From: Actinomycetota bacterium
GTDB taxonomy: Bacteria; Armatimonadota; SYMT01
NCBI GenBank assembly: GCA_005805375.1
Contig: SYMT01000543.1
Location: forward strand, 1 to 32,747
Direction of reading: 5' to 3'
Length of the DNA: 32,747 nt
How positions within the stretch are numbered: the stretch's first letter is position 1; the number at the start of each line of letters is the position of its first letter. Shown here in pieces: positions 17,794 to 26,148 of this stretch. Under the pieces are notes generated by a model, which was given only the letters and a program-made list of their open reading frames with translations, was not told where the DNA came from and did no database searches. The position numbers and the translations under genes were made by a program.

Positions 17794-19191
17794 TCACTTC
17801 AAGTCGAGGCGAACCGACGTGGTAAACAGGGGATCGCCGGTGCGAATACTCTTCTCAGCGCCAAGGTCGAAGCGATAGGGTCCGCGCCTGTAGCCGAATC
17901 CCGCAGTGGCCATCCGATCGCTGAAAAAGAGGGCCTTGTCGGGACTGTTGCGGGTGAAGAACCCCGCCCGCACCGACCAGTAGGCTCGCGTGTCGGGACC
18001 CGGTGTCCCGTCGGCCTTCGCCTCGGGCGGCGCCCCCAGCGGGCGGAACTGGTACTCGACCCCAAAATGCCCGTCTGCAGTGTTGCGTCGCTGCTCCACC
18101 GCTGTCGGATCCAGGCCGGAGAAGTAGTATCGTCCCTCGGCTGCCAGCAACAGGCGCGCGCCCTTTTGCCAGACGTCGTTCATGCGATACGCTACTCCCA
18201 GGCTGGTGCGACCACTGATGCGGTCGCCGAAGAAGTCGCCGGCGGCATCGGAATCACCCAGGCGCGTGGGGTGAAGGTAATGCAGGCCCACCGTCAGCGG
18301 CCCCTGCTGCCCGCCCGGTTGGTATAGCGCTCCGACCCCGAAGGTCACCCCGTCGGCATTGTCGTTCAGATCCACGGGCGGGGTAACACCCCCGAGATCC
18401 ACAATATCCTGCGCGATGTTCAACTGCACGTAGTGCACCGCGCCGCCGAGCCGCAGCTTGTCGTTTGCGCGGTACCCATAACCGATCGTGTTGTACCAGT
18501 AACGGGCCAGATCGAGGCGCCGAGTGTTCCCGGGTTCGACCCGCGCGACCTGTTCGTAGCCACCCAACGTACGGCTGACACTCACTGTGCCGTAGCGTCG
18601 AGGCGCCACTCGTTCGAGAGCCTGGTTTCCTGCCGGAGGGGTGTCCTGGGCGGGCACCTCGACTTCGAGCAGTCCCTTCACCCTCCGGGTCTTGCTCGGG
18701 TCCGTCTCATCCGGGACCTCAATCTCCACCGGGATCTTCTCCTTCGTGAGCCGCGGAGTTGCGCCGGCTGCGGAGCTGCCGGTTCCCGCGTTCCCCGGGG
18801 ACGGGAGGCGCAGTCGGGCACCGCGGTACAGCGGATACGCAATTCCTCCGTAGCTGAACTGCAAGTTCGTAGAATTGATGTCACTCCGAACCGCGCCGCC
18901 CAGCAGCGTCTGATCGAACAGATTGGTTCGCGCAAGGGTACGGAAGTCCATCGCGATCTGCGTCCGGTCCAGAGTGGCCAGCCCGGCAGGATTCCAGAAC
19001 GACGCCGTGATGTCGTCCGCGATCGCAACAAATGCTCCCCCAAGCCCGATCGAACGTGCCCCGACGCCAATCGTCTGCAGCGAGTCCGGCCGACGACCGC
19101 GAGTATCCTGCGCCCAGGCTGCCTGTGGAGCACTGGCGACGACCGTGAGGCCGGCAATGCCGACGTGAACTATCCGGTTTCTCATCGTCAC
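17794..19191 (-). CDS. Outer-membrane beta-barrel protein (PorV/PorQ/UPF0164-like)
   Basis: 'TIGVGARSIGLGGAFVAIADDITASFWNPAGLATLDRTQIAMDF' typical of this barrel class; signal peptide; amphipathic strands through 'FDLGAEKSIRTGDPLFTTSVRLDLK'. Confidence 0.8.
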   Translation of the reverse strand: MTMRNRIVHVGIAGLTVVASAPQAAWAQDTRGRRPDSLQTIGVGARSIGLGGAFVAIADDITASFWNPAGLATLDRTQIAMDFRTLARTNLFDQTLLGGAVRSDINSTNLQFSYGGIAYPLYRGARLRLPSPGNAGTGSSAAGATPRLTKEKIPVEIEVPDETDPSKTRRVKGLLEVEVPAQDTPPAGNQALERVAPRRYGTVSVSRTLGGYEQVARVEPGNTRRLDLARYWYNTIGYGYRANDKLRLGGAVHYVQLNIAQDIVDLGGVTPPVDLNDNADGVTFGVGALYQPGGQQGPLTVGLHYLHPTRLGDSDAAGDFFGDRISGRTSLGVAYRMNDVWQKGARLLLAAEGRYYFSGLDPTAVEQRRNTADGHFGVEYQFRPLGAPPEAKADGTPGPDTRAYWSVRAGFFTRNSPDKALFFSDRMATAGFGYRRGPYRFDLGAEKSIRTGDPLFTTSVRLDLK

Positions 19192-19260
19192 CTCACCTCA
19201 CCTCCGTTGTGGGTGCCGTTTCCCGAGCAGACTCGAAACTGCCGGGTTCCGGCGATACTG

Positions 19261-22200
19261 TTACCTTGAGTTGACCCTGAACTGCCGCACATTCCCCGTG
19301 GGGGTCCGGTCGTTCACATCGGTGACGCCGGAGACCACCACTTCGTATCGGCGGTTTCTCCGGTAGCGCGCCGGGGAAAGCCGCAGCGGTTGCCGCAGCT
19401 TGAACAGCACCCCCCGCTGCACTTCAGCCGGGTTATCCGCGTCCCGTTCGCGGAACTCGAACGCGCTGCGGCCGAACTGGTCCGTCACCTGCCGCGTGAC
19501 GGCGTCCCGGACGGTCACTGAAAGCGAAGCGACGTTGAGACGGATCCCGCCGAGTTGACTGACGCGGAACTCAACCGGCAGCAGCCCGTTCACGTTGTAC
19601 GGACGGTCGGCAAACGGCAGGGTGAACCGCACAACCGGCGGATCGGGCGCCTGGAAACTCGTGATGTCGGACGTGCCGGCACCGGTGTTGCCCAGCGCAT
19701 CGAGCACCTCAACCCGGATGCGGATCGGACCATTCCTCGCAATTTCGGGCGACACATTGAGGGTGCCCGCCGTAAACGTGATCTCCCCCCCGCCGAGTAT
19801 TCGTGCCGCCCCGGCGTCCGGGAAGGTGAATACATCGCCGGTGATGTCGGTCGCACCCTGGGTGATCAACACCCGATAGAATCGCAGGCCTGATCCCCCG
19901 AAATCGTCCGTGCGGACCCGCAGTTCCAGGTCGCGACCGGGCGGCACGGTGGCGCCGGTCTCCGGCTGAACAATCGTGACCGCCGGAGCAGTGTTGTCCA
20001 CAAGCGCCGACACCGCGGTCGTCGAGGTGTTTCCCAGGTTATCCGTAGCTCGAACCGCAAACGTGTGACGCCCGTCCGTGATGACCCGGGTGTCCAGCGC
20101 AATGCGCACCGCCTGATCGGCACCCGCAGTCAGGAGCGAAGACGACACATGCGTCGTGCCATCCACGAGCAACTCCAGGCGGATGGGTGCGCTTTGCAGC
20201 TCGGTGACCCGCAACTGCACCGGAAATGCGGCGCCCTCGAAGTTGTTGATGAACTGGTCCGGCGTGGGCGACAGGATTGTCACGGCCGGGGCCACGCTAT
20301 CAATCGTGATGCCGCGCGTGAGATTGCTGCCGTTCGGGACCCGGAGGTGGTCCGGGCCGCCCGATGTCAGGTCGTTGGGATCAGAAGTCACCGCGTCGTC
20401 GTTGGCTTCGATCCGGATGGTGTGCGGACCCTGGCTTTCGTCCGCTGGAGTGGCGGGATTGTCCGCGAAGGTGCGGGTCACGCTGATCGCATCCACGCCC
20501 TTCGTTCCGCCGGTTGCGACCTGCACTCCGTCCACCAGCAGCCGCCAGGCGATCCCGTTCGCCTCCGTCAGATCCGCCCGAATCGGCACCTGCGTTCCCG
20601 GCGTCGCCGGATCGGCATCTCCGATGAAGCCCGTGGGAGGCGTCTTGAGGTTGATGATCGGCGCGGCGTTGTCCACCACGAAGGTGCGGGTTACCTGCCC
20701 GATCCGGTCGCTGTCGTCTACGGCCCGGAGCGTGAGCGCGTGCAGGCCGTCAGTGAGCCGCGTGGTGTCCAGATCGAACGGGTCAATGTCCTGCACCGTA
20801 CCGGACACGTCCCTGCTGACAATCTGATTCGCGGCTGCCAGCCCGTCCAGGTAAAGCTCGTAGCGTCTGAGCTGCCGCGCGTCGCGCACGACCCCCTTCA
20901 CCAACAATCGCCCGCGTCGCACCTGCCCGTCATTGATCGCCGGATTCAGCGGGTCGCGGTCCGGAACGGTGATTTCCGCCGTCGGACTTCCGCCGTCGAG
21001 CACGAACGGGCGCGTAGCGACGGCACTGTTCGGCGCCAGACTCGCCCGGTCCATCGCCATCACCACCAGCGTATGCGGTCCCTCGTTCAACAGCGGGAGA
21101 GTCAGGTTTACCGTGGCCGAGTTCCCCGGCACAAGCGCAGGAAGGGCGAGCGGCAACCCATCCAGAGTCGCCCGGACGGTCGTGACATCCAGATTGGCGT
21201 CCGTGACCAGGAAACTCGCGGCGACCGGATTGTTCACAAACCCGGCTGCGGACGGAGAAGTGATCGTGATCGCCGGCGCCGTGTTGTCGGTCACGAAGGC
21301 GGTCGAGACGGTTCCGGTGCGGCCCGCCTCGTCAGTCGCCCGCAGCACCAGCGTGTGCGGCCCGTCAGTCAGCGCAAAGGTATTCAGATTGGCGGCCACG
21401 GGAGCGGCCGTGCCGCTGACGTCCATCTGCGCGATCACATTACCGGGAAGCGTCCCATCCAGGAAGAGCTCCCAGCGACGCAGGCGGAGGCTGTCGGTAA
21501 CGCTGCCGCTCACCGCCACCACGCCGCTCCGCACCGCCGCCGCCGTGGGGGTCGTCAGCACCGCAACCGGGTCCTCGTTGTCTACAGTGAACGTCCGGGT
21601 GGACGCGCTCCGATTGCCGGCGCGGTCAAACGCGACCACGGTGAGCGTGTGAGAGCCCTGTGACACGTTGTTGAAGTTCGCCGTGAGGGTGTGCGTATTC
21701 GCCACGGATGCAATCGCCGGATTTACGGCGGCGCCGGCATCCAACTGGAACGTGGTGCGGCCCGCGTTCGTGTCGAGATTCGCGTCCACGACGGTCACAT
21801 TGGCTGCCAGCGGGGAGGTCGCGGTCGCTCCTGCCGCCGGTTGGTTGATCGTAATCGCCGGCGGAGTAGTGTCTACGACGAAGTTCAGCGTGGATTGGGT
21901 GACGTTCCCTGCGTTGTCCAGCACGGTGGATCGGAGCGCGAAGGGGCCATCGGCAGGGGTGACGCCCGTGGAGCGGAACTGCCCCAGGGCATCTATCGGC
22001 GTCTGCACCGTGTCCAGCGCGGTGTTCCCCTGCAGGAGTTCCACCATTGCAGATGCGGCCACCCCGGATCCTGTGAGGACGGGATTCACCACACCGGCGG
22101 CATCTTTGTGCCCCGGATCGAACGCGACGCCCCCAAACGAGAAATTACGGGCGGCGATGAATAGCGCCCCTCCAACATTTGCACTGGCAGCCACGCCCGT

Positions 22201-23172
22201 CCCGGTGATGCTGGGCGCCTGCGGGTCGAAAAACACGGCGCGCTGGTATTCCGCGGAGGCCACGCCGGCACGGTTTCTGACCTGTGTACTGAATACAAGC
22301 GGACCCCCCGCGGCGGATGGATGTCCAGTGAGATCCGCAACGTACGGCAAATCGAAAGTCAGGACACCATTGGGGGCAATGGTGAAGTTCCCGTTCGGCG
22401 TGGTGACGGCGCCCACCGCGTTTGGCGCAGGTCGCACGCTCTGGCCGGATCTGGCGCCGGTCAACGGATCCACCATTGCGATGGAAACGCTGTCCATTTG
22501 CTCGAAGAAGCTGCCGTTCTCCGTGATGGGCCGGGCAACACCCTGCATCCGTAACGCCGGAGTGTTCACAAAGGTGTATTGCGCCGCCGGAACCCCGAGT
22601 CCATCCGAAAACGGCGTGGGGCCGCCGGTGCTGGTGTCAAAACGACCGATTTCGAACGAAGCAACCGGCCGCTGATTCGCCGCGCCCAGGGCGGGAGAAC
22701 GGTCCTGGCGGAGCTGCACCACCTCGCTGTCTCCCGGCTCGCTGCCGCCATCCGAAAAAAGCGCTCGGGTGGAAATGGTCGCAGTCCGCACGACTCCGTT
22801 GCTCGTTGCCCCCTGCAGCGTCAAGAATGCCTGGAACGCCCCCCCGTTGGGTGGAACCGAAGCCGTGGTGACCTGCGCCCCATCCACAAAGATGAGCACT
22901 CCGGTGAGAGTCTTGTTCCCCACAACCGTGGCAATGCCGCGCACGCGGAGCACGCCGGGGAGCACCGCCCCGGCGCCGTCCGCGGTGTCCACGTCCACGT
23001 CGAAGGACGATACAAGCCCCCCGGTGGGCCGATGGTCCACCTCCGGACTAACCAGCAAGCTGCCGTCGCCGGGCGCGGCAGGGAGTGAACGGAAACTCGT
23101 GATCGCAGCCAGCGCGAACAGACCGAGCAGCCCCCCCCACGGAAGTGTGCGTCGCGTGACACCTCGAAGCAT
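19261..23172 (-). CDS. Giant secreted protein with multiple Ig-like repeats (surface/adhesin-like)
   Basis: 1303 aa; repeated units such as 'VDNTAPAITITSPSAAGFVNNPVAASFLVTDANLD', 'LTDGPHTLVLRATDEAGRTGTVSTAFVTDNTAP', 'LTDGLHALTLRAVDDSDRIGQVTRTFVVDNAAP'. Confidence 0.88.
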   Translation of the reverse strand: MLRGVTRRTLPWGGLLGLFALAAITSFRSLPAAPGDGSLLVSPEVDHRPTGGLVSSFDVDVDTADGAGAVLPGVLRVRGIATVVGNKTLTGVLIFVDGAQVTTASVPPNGGAFQAFLTLQGATSNGVVRTATISTRALFSDGGSEPGDSEVVQLRQDRSPALGAANQRPVASFEIGRFDTSTGGPTPFSDGLGVPAAQYTFVNTPALRMQGVARPITENGSFFEQMDSVSIAMVDPLTGARSGQSVRPAPNAVGAVTTPNGNFTIAPNGVLTFDLPYVADLTGHPSAAGGPLVFSTQVRNRAGVASAEYQRAVFFDPQAPSITGTGVAASANVGGALFIAARNFSFGGVAFDPGHKDAAGVVNPVLTGSGVAASAMVELLQGNTALDTVQTPIDALGQFRSTGVTPADGPFALRSTVLDNAGNVTQSTLNFVVDTTPPAITINQPAAGATATSPLAANVTVVDANLDTNAGRTTFQLDAGAAVNPAIASVANTHTLTANFNNVSQGSHTLTVVAFDRAGNRSASTRTFTVDNEDPVAVLTTPTAAAVRSGVVAVSGSVTDSLRLRRWELFLDGTLPGNVIAQMDVSGTAAPVAANLNTFALTDGPHTLVLRATDEAGRTGTVSTAFVTDNTAPAITITSPSAAGFVNNPVAASFLVTDANLDVTTVRATLDGLPLALPALVPGNSATVNLTLPLLNEGPHTLVVMAMDRASLAPNSAVATRPFVLDGGSPTAEITVPDRDPLNPAINDGQVRRGRLLVKGVVRDARQLRRYELYLDGLAAANQIVSRDVSGTVQDIDPFDLDTTRLTDGLHALTLRAVDDSDRIGQVTRTFVVDNAAPIINLKTPPTGFIGDADPATPGTQVPIRADLTEANGIAWRLLVDGVQVATGGTKGVDAISVTRTFADNPATPADESQGPHTIRIEANDDAVTSDPNDLTSGGPDHLRVPNGSNLTRGITIDSVAPAVTILSPTPDQFINNFEGAAFPVQLRVTELQSAPIRLELLVDGTTHVSSSLLTAGADQAVRIALDTRVITDGRHTFAVRATDNLGNTSTTAVSALVDNTAPAVTIVQPETGATVPPGRDLELRVRTDDFGGSGLRFYRVLITQGATDITGDVFTFPDAGAARILGGGEITFTAGTLNVSPEIARNGPIRIRVEVLDALGNTGAGTSDITSFQAPDPPVVRFTLPFADRPYNVNGLLPVEFRVSQLGGIRLNVASLSVTVRDAVTRQVTDQFGRSAFEFRERDADNPAEVQRGVLFKLRQPLRLSPARYRRNRRYEVVVSGVTDVNDRTPTGNVRQFRVNSR

Positions 23173-23271
23173 GCCGAAGCACTCCCTAACTACGCGCCTC
23201 TTCTCCGAATTGGAAGAAGGTGAGATTGCCGGATATTTGGAGAGGCGAAGCGCGTGACACCAGTGAGATGC

Positions 23272-23300
23272 TTGTTCGATGAGCCGGGTGGGCCTATCCT
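23272..23300 (+). promoter_or_regulatory. Possible sigma70-like promoter for the kinase gene (TTGTTC-N17-TATCCT)
   Basis: Motif match and 17-bp spacing in the divergent intergenic region; no other support. Confidence 0.3.
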
Positions 23301-23541
23301 CCTTCCGGAGATCCCTGACCTGTTTTGTCCGGGTTTGGCACCTGTCACGTCAGGAAGGACTCCGCGACGCCACGGGCGAACGGAAACGGTAGCCACGCGG
23401 CGGCTTCCTGCGCGCCTTGATTTCCTGGCCCCGGCCCGAGGGGGGCGGCATGGCGGCAGAGTCGTAACTTCCCCCGGCACAGTTCGCCTCCGGCCGGACG
23501 CAGCCGCCTCCAGATTTCAGCAATACTCCGGAATCAGAACG

Positions 23542-26112
23542 ATGCTTCAAAAAGGCCATGACCTCGGCCCTTATGTAATGGACGAACAGTTAGGCCGGGG
23601 AGCATATGGTATCGTCTGGAAGGCCCACCGGAAGCAGGGCTTGCAGGTACCGGTGGCGATCAAGATTCCGCTGGACGGCGAAGATAGTTCCACCGCCTAT
23701 CAGGCCGAAGCGGATACCTGGCTCCGTGTCACCGGACACCCAAACATCGTACCGGTGTTGGAGGCAGTCCAGTACGGCGAGTTCTTTGTCCTCATCAGCG
23801 AGTTTGTGCAGGGCGGCTCGCTCCGCACCCGTCTACGGGAGGTAACGGGAGGGCGGGTCGCCGCTGAGGAAGCCGTCAAGATTGCGGTCGGCATCGCGCA
23901 GGGCCTGGTGCATCTTCACTCCGCCCGGGTGGTGCATCGGGATCTGAAACCCGAGAATGTGCTGCTCCAGGCCGGAGTCCCGCGCCTCGCAGACTTCGGG
24001 ATTGCGCGCGTTGGAGGCGCCAGCCAGACCGGGCAGGTGGCGGGAACAATCGCCTATATGTCTCCGGAAACATTTCAGGGCAAGGTCTCGACCCAGGCGG
24101 ACCTGTGGGCGGCCGGGATCATCCTCTATGAGATGCTCACGGGGAAGGTGCCGTTCTACTCATCCAACGCGTATGAAGCCATGGATCAAATCCGGCAGGG
24201 TACGATTCCGGCACTGCCGGCTGACATCCCACAGTCGGTGGTCCAGGTAGTGCATCGCGCCCTGGAGCGGGACATCCGCCTGCGGTACGGGAACGCCGGC
24301 GAAATGGTGGAAGATCTGGAGGAAGCGCTTGCAGATCTGCAGACCCGGCCGGTGCGAGGGGCGGACGCACGCGTGTCTCTCACTCTCACCCGCGACCAGG
24401 CAGCCAGGGGGGGCTCATTTCTGCTCGCGGCGCAGGGTCGCCAGATTCCCGTGACGGTGCCGGCGGCGGCGCAGGACGGGACGGTACTCACCCTGGAAGG
24501 AAGGGGCCGCACCGGCCGGGCGGGCGGCCTTCCCGGCAACCTTCTGGTCGAGGTGCAAATCTCCGACGTGCCCCCACCCCCCGAGGACTTGCGGACACAG
24601 GTCCGTATTTCGCCCGACCAGGCACGGATGGGGGGTAGCCTGCGCATTGACGTAGAAGGGAGCTGGGTTACGCTCAACTTGCGACCCGGGACGCACGATG
24701 GGGAGGAAATCGTCGTACCGGGAGCCGGAAGAGCGGCACGACGCGACGGCGTGCCGGGCGACCTGCGGGTGCAGGTCCAGGTGACGGATGCCCCCATTCG
24801 GGGTGACGACGTGTCCGAACGCGCGGTGATCCCCCACGCACTGGCCCGCACCGGAGGAACGCACCCGCTGAACGTCCGAGGACGTACGGTGGAGGCCATG
24901 ATCCCGGCCGGAACCCGCACGGGTGATGTGGTCCGGGTTGCCCGGCTCGGGCAGCCCGGACGGTTCGGCGGTCCGCCCGGCGATCTCCAGCGTGAGATCG
25001 AGGTAGCCGCCGCCGACGGCCCCGCCCCATCCGCGTCGGACCTCTTCTGTGAGCTGAGTCTGACCGAGGCCCAGGCTCGGGCAGGAGGCGAATTTACGGT
25101 CTGGGCCGGCCGCCGCGAATTCACGGTCGCGGTCCCGAGAGGAGTGCAGGATCAGCAGGTGATCCGACTTCCCGGGCGCGGGGAACCGGGGGCGCGCGGC
25201 GGGGAGCCGGGCACGTTAGTGGTGACCGTGAATGTGCAGCAGGCGCCCGCACCAGGCGCCGACTGTTTCGAAACACTCTTCGTGACGCGGGCGCAGGCCC
25301 GCGATGGCGGTACCGTGGGTCTCCCACTCCCGGGTGGCCTCGTACCGGTCCCCGTGCCGCGCGGCGCGCGCACGGGAGCTCAGGTCGTCCTCGAAGGAAA
25401 AGGGGGCGAAGGCGTCCGTGGGGGCCGCCGGGGAGACCTGATCGTCACCCTGAGTGTCGAGGGCGATGAGCGAGCGGCCGGGGTCACCTCGCCGTCCGCC
25501 GGCGCCGGCGGGCCGCCGTTCCTCGAATGGATCCGGTCGCGACCGCACATCGCCATCGGTAGCGGTGTCGCGCTCGTTGCGCTCGTCTCAATTCCATTCC
25601 TCGTTCCCCCCCGGCAAGGCGCAGCAGGCGCAGCAGGCGCCGGCGCAGGCACAGGGGGCGCGACTCCGTGCGCCATCACCAGCACTTCCCTTCCCCAGGC
25701 CAGGATCGGGCAGCCCTATTCGGCACAGGTGACTGCCGACTGCACTCCCTCGAACTGGCAAATCCAGGGACTTCCCGAAGGACTTCAGGCCGACGCCTCG
25801 GGGAAGATCAGCGGTACGCCGAAACGCTCGGGCAAGTCCAGCGTAACCCTCGAAGCAACGGGGCCGGGAAACAAGCCGGTGCCCGGGGTCGGGGTGAGTC
25901 TGGTAGTCGAGACATCGGACGAAGCCCGCAAGGTCCTGATTGAGATCAGCGATCTGTACCGCCGAGTGAAAGCCAATAGTAAGGAAAGTGCATCGTCACG
26001 CCAGCTTGACGAAGCCGTGAAGCTGGCGGAACGTGCGGAGGCGCTGGAACCTCGGTGCCTCAAGCTGGATCCTGGTTTGCAGGATGAGATCAGCGCCGCA
26101 CGCCCGAAGTAG
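23542..26112 (+). CDS. Ser/Thr protein kinase fused to five tandem DnaJ C-terminal-domain-like modules, TM helix and C-terminal putative-Ig (He_PIG-like) domain; start corrected to ATG 23542
   Basis: Kinase: 'LGRGAYGIVWKA', 'VAIKIPL', 'VVHRDLKPENVLL', 'ADFGIARVG', 'GTIAYMSPE'. Five repeats of pattern '(D)QARxGGxxxxxxxGRxxxVxVPxGxxDGxxxxLxGxGxxGRxGGxPGDLxVxVxV'. TM 'HIAIGSGVALVALVSIPFLV'; 'LPQARIGQPYSAQVTADCTPSNWQIQGLPEGLQADASGKISGTPKRSG'. Confidence 0.9.
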   Translation: MLQKGHDLGPYVMDEQLGRGAYGIVWKAHRKQGLQVPVAIKIPLDGEDSSTAYQAEADTWLRVTGHPNIVPVLEAVQYGEFFVLISEFVQGGSLRTRLREVTGGRVAAEEAVKIAVGIAQGLVHLHSARVVHRDLKPENVLLQAGVPRLADFGIARVGGASQTGQVAGTIAYMSPETFQGKVSTQADLWAAGIILYEMLTGKVPFYSSNAYEAMDQIRQGTIPALPADIPQSVVQVVHRALERDIRLRYGNAGEMVEDLEEALADLQTRPVRGADARVSLTLTRDQAARGGSFLLAAQGRQIPVTVPAAAQDGTVLTLEGRGRTGRAGGLPGNLLVEVQISDVPPPPEDLRTQVRISPDQARMGGSLRIDVEGSWVTLNLRPGTHDGEEIVVPGAGRAARRDGVPGDLRVQVQVTDAPIRGDDVSERAVIPHALARTGGTHPLNVRGRTVEAMIPAGTRTGDVVRVARLGQPGRFGGPPGDLQREIEVAAADGPAPSASDLFCELSLTEAQARAGGEFTVWAGRREFTVAVPRGVQDQQVIRLPGRGEPGARGGEPGTLVVTVNVQQAPAPGADCFETLFVTRAQARDGGTVGLPLPGGLVPVPVPRGARTGAQVVLEGKGGEGVRGGRRGDLIVTLSVEGDERAAGVTSPSAGAGGPPFLEWIRSRPHIAIGSGVALVALVSIPFLVPPRQGAAGAAGAGAGTGGATPCAITSTSLPQARIGQPYSAQVTADCTPSNWQIQGLPEGLQADASGKISGTPKRSGKSSVTLEATGPGNKPVPGVGVSLVVETSDEARKVLIEISDLYRRVKANSKESASSRQLDEAVKLAERAEALEPRCLKLDPGLQDEISAARPK
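24367..25475 (+). other. Array of five DnaJ-CTD-like protein modules inside the kinase gene
   Basis: Tandem protein repeats of about 73 aa each ending in GRGxxGxxGGxPGDLxVxVxV, the signature of DnaJ substrate-binding domains ('VPAGVxxGxxLRLxGxGxxGxxGGxxGDLYVxVxV'). Confidence 0.8.
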
Positions 26113-26148
26113 CTTCGCGCGGCAACGGCCTGTGACGGAGGTCTGCTC

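Noticed and set aside
20065-21663. 532-aa plus-strand ORF rich in Arg/His
   Set aside because: Exactly antisense to the Ig-repeat gene; composition typical of shadow ORFs.
25616-25650. GCAGCAGGC-type microrepeat in the kinase gene
   Set aside because: Encodes an ordinary Ala/Gly-rich linker after the TM helix; no further evidence of function.
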